A stretch of DNA of 64,000 bases, from positions 248,001-312,000 of the forward strand of contig JAAVTG010000570.1 of the NCBI GenBank assembly GCA_011947345.1. The letters are read 5' to 3'. Numbering within the stretch: position 1 is the stretch's first letter; each line of letters opens with the position of its first letter. The notes beneath the pieces are model-generated. The model was not told the origin of the DNA. It did no database searches and worked only from the letters and a program-made list of their open reading frames with translations. The stretch comes from Phytophthora quininea. Taxonomy: Eukaryota > Oomycota > Peronosporomycetes > Peronosporales > Peronosporaceae. A program made the translations under genes and the position numbers. This document shows, piece by piece, positions 55,866 to 64,000 of this stretch.

Positions 55866-56731
55866 ATGAGCTGCAGCGCGTGCTTCGCCGGCAGAACCGA
55901 GCTGCTCGACTGGCTAAACACTCTGTGCGCCACCGAGCTGACCAAGCTGGAGCAGACGTGCACTGGCGCCGTGGCCTGTCAGGTGCTGGACGCCCTCTTC
56001 CCTGGCAAAGTCCCCATGGCCAAAGTAGACTGGGGCGCCACGCACGACTACGAGTTCATCGGCAACTACAAACTGCTGCAGCAGAGCTTCTTCGTGCTCA
56101 GGATCGACAAGCAGATCCCCGTCGACCGCCTCGTGCGCGGCAAGTACCAGGACAACCTCGAGTTCATGCAGTGGCTCAAGGCCTTCTACGACCGCCAAGA
56201 CGCGCACCCGCCCTACGACCCCATCGCGAGGCGCGAGAAGGGCAAAGGCGGCGCAGAGTACAACCGAAAGCTGTGCGGATCCATGGCAGCGAAGGTCGTG
56301 GCAGCTCAACAGTCGACGACAGTGAAGAGCAAGTCGGCAACGCCGACCAAGAAGTCTCCTCGTCGCACGAGCAGTTCTGGTCGCGGAGCTTGTGCCCCTA
56401 TCAGTGAGGACGCTGCCATGGCATTGAAAGAGATGGTGAAGAACGTCACGGAGGCGAACGAGTCGCTCTCCAAGCAGAACGAAAGACTGCGGTCGACTGT
56501 AAGTGGACTGGGTCGATAGTTTGACTGGCCTGCTTGACGTTTGTTGGTGGTGCTGTTTTCGCCGGCCAGGTCGCGATCGTGGAGAAGGACCGCGACTTCT
56601 ACCTGAAGAAGCTTGAGGCGGTGGAGGACCTGGTGAACGAGTCGGAGTTGTCGGAGACTGCTGACCATGAGACGACGCTCCTGTCCATGGCGATACTTGA
56701 GGTGCTGTACGCAACCCAAGACGACGAGTAA
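55866..56731 (+). CDS. EB1-family microtubule plus-end-tracking protein
   Basis: EB1 binds growing microtubule tips and recruits partners. Exon 1 (55866-56498) encodes the calponin-homology domain: LLDWLNTLCATELTKLEQTC, VLDALFPGKVPMAKVDWGAT, YKLLQQSFFVLRIDKQIPVD and QDNLEFMQWLKAFYDRQ. A basic Ser/Thr linker with ATPTKKSPRR and a coiled coil (EANESLSKQNERLRST) follow. A 71-nt intron (56499-56569, GTAAGT..GGCCAG) leads to exon 2 (56570-56731), in phase, with the EB-homology motif VAIVEKDRDFYLKKLEAVED and SMAILEVLYATQDDE. The acidic end lacks the usual terminal EEY/F, ending in ...QDDE. About 264 residues, normal for the family and uninterrupted. Confidence 0.93.
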
Positions 56732-56893
56732 AACGGATAGCAAGACCAACAGCAAGTGATGCGATTTCTATTGAAGTTTTCATGCGCCCGCATCGACCAA
56801 AATGCAGAGCAAAAGTCCCATGGAACACCATCAAGTCTACGATCCACGTAGAGATACAGTAGATTGATTCACCAATCGATCGAACCTTCATGC

Positions 56894-58133
56894 TCAAGCC
56901 GCTTGAGTCAAGCGTGTAAATTCCTCGAAGTACTTGTAGTTCACGTTCGTTTCGAGCGCATTTCCCGTGAGTCCTGAGAGATCCAACCTCTTGAGAACGA
57001 CTTCCGGAGTCACCACTCTTGCCTTTGCCCAGTAGCGGACCATACTAGTGACGCGTTTGTCGTAGAACTTGTAGTTCATATGAGTCGTCAGCGCGGCGCC
57101 AGACAACTTGTCAAGACCCAGGTCAGTCAAGGCTTCCCGTGCTGTTCGCATTCTGATCCAACTCGTCACAAAGTCTCCGTACACCTGATAGTTCCGACTG
57201 GCTTCACGAGCGGTCTCACTCAGTTTCTCCAGCCCCAGCCGTGCTGCAAGTTCACTCGGAGAGTAGTTGCTATTCTGCCAACCCTTCAGTTCAGTCGTCA
57301 CGAATTTATTGAAGTACTCGTACCCTGGGTTGGCCTTCGCTGCGGCGTCAGTTAGCTTCTCCAGCCCCAGTCTGGCAATGACATCGTCAGGCGTGAGTCT
57401 GCTCCGTTTCCAAGAATCATATTCGGTTTTCATGAACTTCTCGTAGAAAACGAAGTTGGGGCTCGCCGCAAGAGAAGTTCGTGATTGCGACGCCAAGCCT
57501 AACTTTGTCAGAACATCATCAGACGTTAAACCTTTCTTCGTCCAGAGCGGGACTTGCAGGTTCATGAACTGCACATAGTACGCAGCGTTGTCGCTAGCAA
57601 GGAGCGCTTTCCGAGACAACTGGGACAGTCCCAACCTGGCCAAGACTTCGTCCGGACTCAGCTCCTTCTTCGAACTTGAGCTCTCACGTAGTCGTCAAGG
57701 TAATGGTAGTTCGTCGCTTCTCTAAGCGCTCTTTAGAGAGATTCTCCAGTCCCAGCATCTTCTGGACGAACTCGATCGGCTAGTCTGTTTGCGATGCTGC
57801 CGCACAGCGCGGCATCGGGAGTAGGTAGCCGACATAACTGCTAATTTCGATCGGCTTGTCTTCCTTCCCCCAAAGTTTCAGCTTCGTGCTAATGGACACA
57901 ACCGCTGGGATGTTGTTGTTGAGAACCTTGGCACCTTTCATCATGACCTGTTTCGCCGAGGACATACCGGGGATCCTTCCACCTCTCTCCTCCTCAACAT
58001 CGTCAAAAGCGAGGGTCCACGATTCACCATTGCCCATCAAATCGCCGGCTCGCAACCTTCTCCCAGAGGCTGCGAGTGCCACGCTGGTAGAGATAACCAG
58101 CACTAGCACCAGCAGGAGGTTTGATTCACGCAT
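56894..58133 (-). pseudogene. RXLR-type secreted effector gene with W/LGL/Y repeats, broken
   Basis: The N-terminus (ATG at 58133) is a hydrophobic signal peptide of about 20 residues (LLLVLVLVISTSVALA), followed by an RXLR motif at about residues 25-28 and an EER motif at about 48-50, the classical order for host-translocated oomycete effectors that modulate plant immunity. The C-terminal part (56894-57643) has about six degenerate repeats of roughly 45 residues, each with a Trp, then a (T/S)PDDV-like segment, an LGL core and one or two Tyr, resembling WY/LWY modules. Breaks: an in-frame TAG at 57780-57782, and two one-base frame changes between about 57660 and 57745. The frame changes look like the run-length shifts seen elsewhere in the window, but the TAG does not. 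It is either a pseudogene or an allele with a truncated product of 117 residues. Confidence 0.75.
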
Positions 58134-58157
58134 CGTAAAGCGGAGACTTGAGCGTCG

Positions 58158-58178
58158 AGAAACTTGTAGACTGAAAGC
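58158..58178 (-). promoter_or_regulatory. Initiator-like element upstream of the RXLR gene
   Basis: Minus strand reads GCTTTCAGTCTACAAGTTTCT, a near match to the oomycete initiator (TCAKTYYNCAWTTT, with one extra G). It is 25-45 bases before the ATG, so the gene was probably transcribed. Confidence 0.5.
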
Positions 58179-58373
58179 GAACCACTTCCCCAGGACAACA
58201 TCGATCCCAGGATGGTGCGATTGGTAACCTCATCAACAAAACGCTACATAATCACCAGTGCAAGCGAGTCTTGCAGGTGCAAGTCCTTCGTGACACATCA
58301 AGTCGAGGCGATCAACCTTGGTGTCCGTTGGGAAGCGTCGGTTCAATCTCAAAGCTAAGCTCGATCGATCGCC

Positions 58374-60389
58374 ATGTTCCAGACACAGGATGGAGCTGGC
58401 AGCAGCTACACGTCGACCATTTACGGCTTCATCCGTGACCAAAAGTACGAGGAGGCCGTGCGGATTCTCCAGATCGAGTTGGAGAACCACCCGCACAGTC
58501 GAGCAGCACTGTCGTTGCTTGGGTACTCCTACTACCACATGCAGCTCTTCCACCAAGCAGTGGCCATGTACGAGCAACTCTGTGCAACGTATCCAGAGGT
58601 GGATGAATACCATCTCTATCTCGCCCAAGCACTGTACAAGTCCGGGCAATACGATGCAGCCTCACGACGAGCGAGCCAACTTGAAAGCGAGCAGTTTGCT
58701 CAACGGGTGCATCTACTAAGAGCCGCCTCATACTACGAGCAGAACGACATCAAAGCTACTCGGTCGGTTCTGGAGGAGTGTCTTCCTGATGATCCTACTA
58801 CCATTGTCTTCGATGGTGCCATCGAGTACAAGGAAGGTCGCTACGAAGCTGCACGACTCAAGTTCGTCGACGCCCTCAACATCCTCGGCTACCAGCCAGA
58901 TCTGTCGTACAACATTGCGCTCTGCTTCTTCAAGATGAAGCAGTACGGGAACGCTATGCGGCAGATTGCCGAGATCATCGAAAAAGGAGTCCGCGACCAC
59001 CCGGAGCTAAGTGTGGGCAGCAAAAGCGAGCAGAACACCGACGTCAAGTCCGTCCGCAATTCAACAGTGCTACGTGAGACTGCATTGGTGGAAGCTTTCA
59101 ACCTGAAGGCAGCAATTGAGTACGAGATGAAGAACTACAAAGGTGCTCGCGACGCGTTGATGGATATGCCACCTCGACAAGAAGAAGAGCTGGACCCAGT
59201 GTCGCTACACAACTTTGGTCTGATGAATATGGACGTCGACCCGAACGGTGGCTTCAAGAAGCTCAACTTCTTGTTGCAGAACCCTCCGTTCCCGGTGGAG
59301 ACCTTTTCCAACTTGCTGATCCTGTACACGAAGCACGGCTTCCACGACCTCATGGCCGATGTGCTGGCGGAGAACACGCACTTGACGTTCCAACTACTTT
59401 CCAAAGACTTTTACGACTTTATGGACGCGACGGTCACGTTGCAGACGTCCCCGGAAGACGCTTATCGCAAGTACGACGAGCTCGCTACCAAACACGTCGA
59501 AGGTCTCCGCAAACTGACCAAGAAGATCCAAGACGCTCGTCTTGCACAGTCCAACGAGGACATCAAGACATCGCTCAAAGCCTACGACGATGCACTGGAA
59601 GATTTCATGCCCGTGCTAATGGCCCAAGCCAATATCTACTGGGAACGAGGCAATTACAACCAAGTTGAGAAGATCTTCAGACAGACGGCGGAGTTCTGCT
59701 CGGAGCACGAGGCCTGGAAGCTCAACGTGGCCCACGTTTTCTTCTTGCAAGGTAACAAATACGAGCAGGCCATTCAGTACTACGAGCCGTTCGTGAAGAA
59801 GCACCAAGACAATTTGCTGGACGTGCAGGCCATTATCCTGGCCAATCTGTGCGTGTGCTACGTCATGAACACGGACAATGAGAAGGCCGAGGAGCTGTTG
59901 CGCTCCATTGAGCGGGAGGAAGAGGAGGAGTCGAGTCGAGACCCTGAAAAGAGGCTTTTCCACCTCTGCATCGTCAACCTCGTAATCGGCACACTCTACT
60001 GCTCGAAGAACAACTACGACTTTGGAATTTGTCGCGTCATGAAGAGCATGGAGCCATATCACCGCAAGCTCGGACCTGACACCTGGTACTACGCCAAGCG
60101 CTGCTTCCTTGGTCTTGCTTTGACGTTAGCCAAGCACATGACCACGATCCGCGACTCCACCATGGACGACATTCTCGAATTCCTCGACTGCGCCGACCAG
60201 CACGGCAAGGACATTTTCACGACAACAGCAGCCGACCAGCAGAACGCAGGAAGGACGGGGAACGATGCAATTCAACACACCATCAGCTACGAGGTAAGGT
60301 TGCATCGGTTCTTACTTGATTTTCGATCTTTAAACTTGTATGTGTAGGCTCGCGTGCTGAAGCGCACCTTCCTGAAGCTACGCTCGTAG
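58374..60389 (+). CDS. IFT70/TTC30-type intraflagellar transport protein
   Basis: A TPR-solenoid subunit of the IFT-B complex, needed to build flagella, which fits the swimming zoospores of oomycetes. Exon 1 (58374-60293) and a short exon 2 (60348-60389) join across a 54-nt intron (GTAAGG..GTGTAG) in phase 0. The frame is intact over 653 residues, close to the family's usual 650-665. Start MFQTQDGAGSSYTSTIYGFI has the conserved short N-terminus before the first TPR. TPR helices include YEEAVRILQIELENHPHSRA, ALYKSGQYDAASRRASQLES and YLNIAL-type IALCFFKMKQYGNAMRQIAE. The C-part has FGICRVMKSMEPYHRKLGPD, a well-conserved IFT70 stretch, and ends ARVLKRTFLKLRS. Confidence 0.93.
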
Positions 60390-60465
60390 ATGAAGAACAA
60401 CATTGACACAGTAAACAATCCAGAGGACAATTCAAACCGATGTATTTCAGTTGTTACAAGGCTGT

Positions 60466-61138
60466 TTAGATCTTGACGACCGCGTCGTAGAGAGGAACGT
60501 CGCCCTCCCCGAGAAGTAGTCGATGAATTCGCGGACCTTGGTAGGCCACTCGATGTCCTTGACCAGCGTCAAACCACGCAGACGACCGAACAAGTCGAGG
60601 TCGTCGTAGCTCAGCTCTGCGTTCACGAAGTGGTTGGAAAGCAGCAAGGCTTCCAGCTCCATCAGCAACTGGTTGGCCTTCTGCACAAGTGCCGGGGACT
60701 TGGCGAGTGCCTCGCTGAACGGACCCGACGACTTCTCTCTCTTCTCGCGGAAGAACTCGCGCGACCGACGCAACGTGAATTCCGGCAGTGGCGCAGCATA
60801 CAGCCGCGGGTTGTAAAGTGTATTGAGCGTCGGCATGGCCGACTCGACCCACTTAGCCAGGTCTTGACGACCCGAAGCAGGTGTGAGGATGGAACCGTCC
60901 CCGTAGTGCTTGTCAATGTAGTCGACGACGTCCCAGCTCTCGGTAAAAGCTTTTTGCCCGACCGGCTCGAAGATCGGAGCAGCCTTGGAACCGACCAGTC
61001 CCACGGGAGTGGCCTCGTCGTCGAAGGCCATGAACACGACGTTGTACTTGATCTTCTTGAGACCGAGCGTCACGCGAGCGCGGGCGCTGAACGGACAAAA
61101 GTCGTAGATGTAGAGATTGGGAGTTGCTCGGTCGACAT
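60466..61138 (-). CDS. Grx2-type glutaredoxin/GST-fold protein, monothiol-like (CPFS)
   Basis: Resembles bacterial glutaredoxin 2 (a GST-fold glutaredoxin). N-terminal thioredoxin fold: NLYIYDFCPFSARARVTLGL, with a single active-site Cys (CPFS). Also PVGLVGSKAAPIFEPVG, ESWDVVDYIDKHYGDG, and a helical C-domain with PLPEFTLRRSREFFREKREK and ELSYDDLDLFGRLRGLTLVK. The likely ATG is 61138 (MSTEQLP); it joins NLYIYD only with one more C in the CCC run near 61118. Likewise the end joins GDVPLYDAVVKI at 60466 with one more G near 60512. With both, the length is 675 nt, 224 residues, matching the paralogue. It likely reduces glutathione mixed disulfides or conjugates GSH. Confidence 0.82.
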
Positions 61139-61459
61139 CGCTTGGAAGTCGCTTGGTCGTTGTTGGCGAATTCAATAGTGAGAGCTCTCAAACTGCTTGG
61201 GATCTCCTCCCGCCCCTTTCCTACCGGAGATTATGCGCCATGCAGATGAGATCGCCAAGTCAGGCCGCTTTGTTCATGTTGACGAGCTGCACCGAGAGAG
61301 TTTTAGTGTGACATGGGCCTCGGATTCAAGAAGATCAATTGCATGATCATCCTGGCAGCAACCAAAGCGAACTTTGCAATGATCAGCGATATATTAGATA
61401 TCGCCACAGCTCAGTGTCGACATGCAGTCTCCAAGCAACGCCACTAACTTTCTGTCGCC
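61139..61459. other. Spacer between the two Grx2-type genes, no gene seen
   Basis: About 320 bases; holds the promoter of the first gene and the 3' end of the second. No element recognised. Confidence 0.3.
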
Positions 61460-62136
61460 TTAGATCTTGACGACGTTGTCGTAGATGGGGACGTCGCCCT
61501 GCTCGGAGAAGTACTCGAGGAACTGACGGACCTTGGCGGGCCACTCGATGCCCTTGACGAGCGTCAGGCCGCGCAGACGACCGAACAGATCTAGGTCGTC
61601 GTAGCCCAGCTCGCCGTTCACCGACGTGCCAGAGTGCAGCAGCGGCTCGAGTTCCTTCAGGAGTGCGTTGACTTTGGTCACCAGCTCGGGCGATTTGGCG
61701 AGCGCGTCACTGAAGGGACCGATGCTCTTCTCCTTCTTGTTCTTGAAGTAGTCGCGCGACTCGCGCAGCGTGAACTCTGGCAGCGGGGCGGCGTGGAAGC
61801 GCGGCAGATAGAGCTCCACCAGCAGCGGCATGACCGTGTCGACCCACTTGGCCAGTTCGGGGCGACCCGAGGCCTGTTTCAGGATGAGCCCGTCGCCGTA
61901 GTGCTCGTCCACGTAGCGGACGATGTCCCAGCTCTCCGGGAAGGGCTTCTCCCCACAGGCACGAAGATCGGGGCCTGCTTGGAGCCCACGAGACCGATAG
62001 GAGTGGTCTCATCATGGTTGGCCAGGAACAGCACCGTGTGCGGCACCTTCTTGAGACCGAGCGCCACACGCGCACGGCAGCAGAATGGGCAGTGGTCGTA
62101 GATGTAGAGCTGCGGGAGCGGAGCAGCGTCAGCCAT
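61460..62136 (-). CDS. Grx2-type glutaredoxin/GST-fold protein, dithiol (CPFC)
   Basis: Tandem paralogue of the upstream-numbered neighbour. Starts MADAAPLPQLYIYDHCPFCC, with the canonical CPFC active site (both cysteines) and a GST-like fold: TTPIGLVGSKQAPIFVPVG, a second half with MDEHYGDGLILKQASGRPEL, PLPEFTLRESRDYFKNKKEK and GELGYDDLDLFGRLRGLTLV, ending QGDVPIYDNVVKI. One G is missing in GGGGAG near 61960, joining the first frame to the second at the Pro-rich linker; adding it gives 678 nt, 225 residues. The same family in bacteria reduces mixed disulfides using glutathione. Both proteins are probably cytosolic, as no targeting peptide is evident. Confidence 0.87.
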
Positions 62137-62645
62137 GGCGGAAGCAAGTGGAATCGAGAGCGACGAGATGCGAATTCGGCTGTGGCGGCTGGAGACCGCC
62201 GCTTGTCCGACGTGGCGGCTCGGGATAAGCTGCCCCTCTCAAATCGTTTGAGATGGCTTCAACACGAGCAAATGATCACATCGGCAACGCTGGCCGCGAG
62301 CTCGTCCGGCAGCGATGCTCATGGCGCCTGCCGCCAATTGCAGGTTTCCGAAGAGATTGAAGGTGACGGGCGAATTCGTCATGAGCTGCTCTGGTCATAT
62401 CGGTACCGCAAAGATCGCCAAGCGGTTTAGCGGACCACTTGTTATTGTGCGCGGCCGTCCACAAGTCGTGGGGTGACTAGCGTCTTGAAGCAAACGAGAA
62501 CTCCCAGCGTCGAAAAGCGAGCGCCATCTGCGTGTGAAAGTGCCCTAGAAACCATGCGCCATGAGGTTCTGCTCGGCAGATGCCCCGCCGGCTCCTGGTC
62601 ATGATACGGAATGCTTCGTCCACCAACGTGGTTATCCCGACGCAT
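62137..62645. other. Divergent spacer between Grx2-type gene and MIP gene E
   Basis: About 510 bases with no recognised gene. It holds the promoters of both neighbours. Confidence 0.3.
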
Positions 62646-62661
62646 GCTCACTCTCCATTTC
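62646..62661 (+). promoter_or_regulatory. Initiator-like element of MIP gene E
   Basis: GCTCACTCTCCATTTC closely matches the oomycete initiator plus flanking region (GCTCATTYYNCAWTTT). It is 39 bases before the ATG at 62685. Confidence 0.65.
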
Positions 62662-62684
62662 CAACCGTCGACCACAGCTCAAGA

Positions 62685-63757
62685 ATGGCGGAACCGAGCT
62701 TCGTCAACAGCGGCCAGTACGTCTGCGACTTGGCCGAGAAATCGGCACACTCCGCCCCCGACGACATCAACAGCGAGAAGCGCAGACTTAACCGCTACCC
62801 GTCCACGCCGCACACGCCGATGAACCGTCGACCTAACAGCCAAAATTCCGAGTACAACTTCGCCACGACGCCGTACACCCTCGACGGCTTCCTCAGTCCA
62901 ATTCGATGCACTCGGCGCTGCACCAGACCAACCGCAGCCAGGCGTGGATTGTCGACGAAAAGACCCGCAGGCTCCCGATCATCACCAAGAGCGTCCACCT
63001 TCGCGAATGTCTCGCCGAGTTTCTCGGGACGTTGGTCCTCACTGCCTTCGGTATCGGCGTCAACAACCAAGTTGCAGTGACCAAGGACACCAACGGCTCA
63101 TGGGTAAGTGTTAACCTGTGCTGGGGGATCGGCCTACTCATCGGGGTCTACGTGGCTGAAGGAATCAGCGGTGCTCACTTGAACACTGCCGTCTCCTTCA
63201 CCCACGCAGTGTACGGCCGACTCCCATGGTGGAAAGTGCCAGGCTACGCCTTATCACAAACGTTTGGCGCTTTCGTCGGCGCTGCGCTGGTCTACCTGTA
63301 CACCTACCAGAAATTGCTGTTGGTGGACCCGCACAAGGAGAAAATGCAAGCCAATTTCGCGACGTATCCTGCGGACGGCATCTCAAACGCCACTGCCTTC
63401 TACAGCGAAGCGTTGGCTACTGCTTTGCTGCTGCTTGCGATTTACGCCATTACTGATGAAAAGAATCGTGGCGCAGGTCCCGTGGGCACGCCGTTTGCCT
63501 TTGCACTGCTGTTCATGGCGCTTGGAATGGCATTCGGCATGAATACGGGGTATGCCCTGAACCCTGCGCGAGACTTTGGTCCTCGACTTCTCACCTACAT
63601 CGCTGGCTTCGGGTCCAAGGTGTTCACTGCAAACGAGTTCTACTTCTGGGTGCCAGTGTTTGGGCCGATCATCGGCGGCGTCATTGGCGCTGGAGTGTAC
63701 ATTTTACTCGTGCAGATCCAGCACGACAGACAAGAAGAGGATGAAGAAGATGTATAA
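62685..63757 (+). CDS. MIP/aquaporin-type channel E with an NTA first motif
   Basis: Starts MAEPSFVNSGQYVCDLAEKS and has the longest N-terminal tail of the family members here (about 80 residues, with NFATTPYTLDGFLSP). The conserved LHQTNRSQ, HLRECLAEFLGTLVLTAFG and six helices follow. The first pore motif is SGAHLNTAVSFTHAVYGRLP, Thr replacing Pro; the second is normal, GYALNPARDFGPRLLTYIAG. One C is missing near 62900 (CAGTCCAATT), where adding one joins the two frames exactly (1,074 nt, 357 residues). Ends DRQEEDEEDV. It lies 11 kb from the rest of the cluster but is clearly the same subfamily. Solute specificity is not determined. Confidence 0.87.
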
Positions 63758-64000
63758 GTCGATAAGGAAAGTAATGCCGCTGCTGTTCAACTTCTTTTGC
63801 ATCAAAAGTTTGTCATCCAAGTCGTCATTTACTCACTCAAGCGAGTCGATATCTCACTACTGTACAGTAAATTGGTCGCCGTCTAGATTGAGGTCTATCC
63901 ATTTGTGAACATGTGCTCCTTTGGAAGCCACTTGACAATTGGAACAGCCGAAGCCAAGCAGAGAGAGCCCACACGAATTGTCCCGTATCATTGACAACGT

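Noticed and set aside
55703..56407. Long Arg-rich plus-strand frame near EB1
   Set aside because: Overlaps exon 1 of EB1 in another frame and has no recognisable domain.

Overview
This looks like the nuclear genome of an oomycete, most likely Phytophthora or a close relative. The evidence is dense, short-intron protein genes (introns of about 50-120 nt with GT..AG ends); a secreted protein with an N-terminal signal peptide, RXLR and EER motifs and tandem W/LGL/Y repeats; a secreted-type pectin methylesterase; oomycete-type initiator elements (GCTCATT..CA..TTT-like) upstream of several genes; flagellar genes; and an expanded MIP/aquaporin family. No rRNA, tRNA, CRISPR or complete transposon was recognised.

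Layout. 0-8 kb: C-terminal WD40 part of a BEACH protein, a POT-family peptide transporter, an EF-hand protein, and a TrmH/SpoU-type rRNA methyltransferase. 8-14 kb: a WW + WH2 actin-type protein, a ZNF598/HEL2-like RING ubiquitin ligase, and a UreH-like membrane protein. 14-22.4 kb: an ankyrin protein, a pectinesterase, a coiled-coil protein of possible flagellar type, cysteinyl-tRNA synthetase, and a single-pass membrane protein. 22.4-34.4 kb: one giant minus-strand gene joining a ZNFX1-like SF1 helicase, NFX1-type zinc fingers and four CbxX/CfqX-type AAA+ modules. 34.5-44.7 kb: two polycystin-like channel genes in inverted orientation flank an ankyrin-GAF-like-Fic gene and a PNRC-motif proline-rich gene. 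44.7-51.8 kb: five MIP channel genes, the outer two being a nearly identical inverted duplicate; a sixth MIP lies at 62.7-63.8 kb. 52-62 kb: MPS1/TTK kinase head-to-head with EB1, a broken RXLR-type effector gene, IFT70/TTC30, and two tandem Grx2-type glutaredoxins.

The most pervasive oddity is technical or evolutionary: nearly every conserved gene is interrupted by single-base frame changes, most of them in the direction of one missing base in a mononucleotide run. The two MIP duplicate copies show this directly (C5 versus C4, G3 versus G2). I therefore treat most interrupted genes as single genes with probable consensus errors, and give the gene span rather than separate fragments. Themes that recur are membrane transport (POT, MIPs, polycystins, UreH-like), cilium/spindle biology (IFT70, EB1, MPS1, polycystins), RNA quality control (HEL2, ZNFX1-like, PNRC-like, rRNA methylase) and plant interaction (pectinesterase, RXLR).
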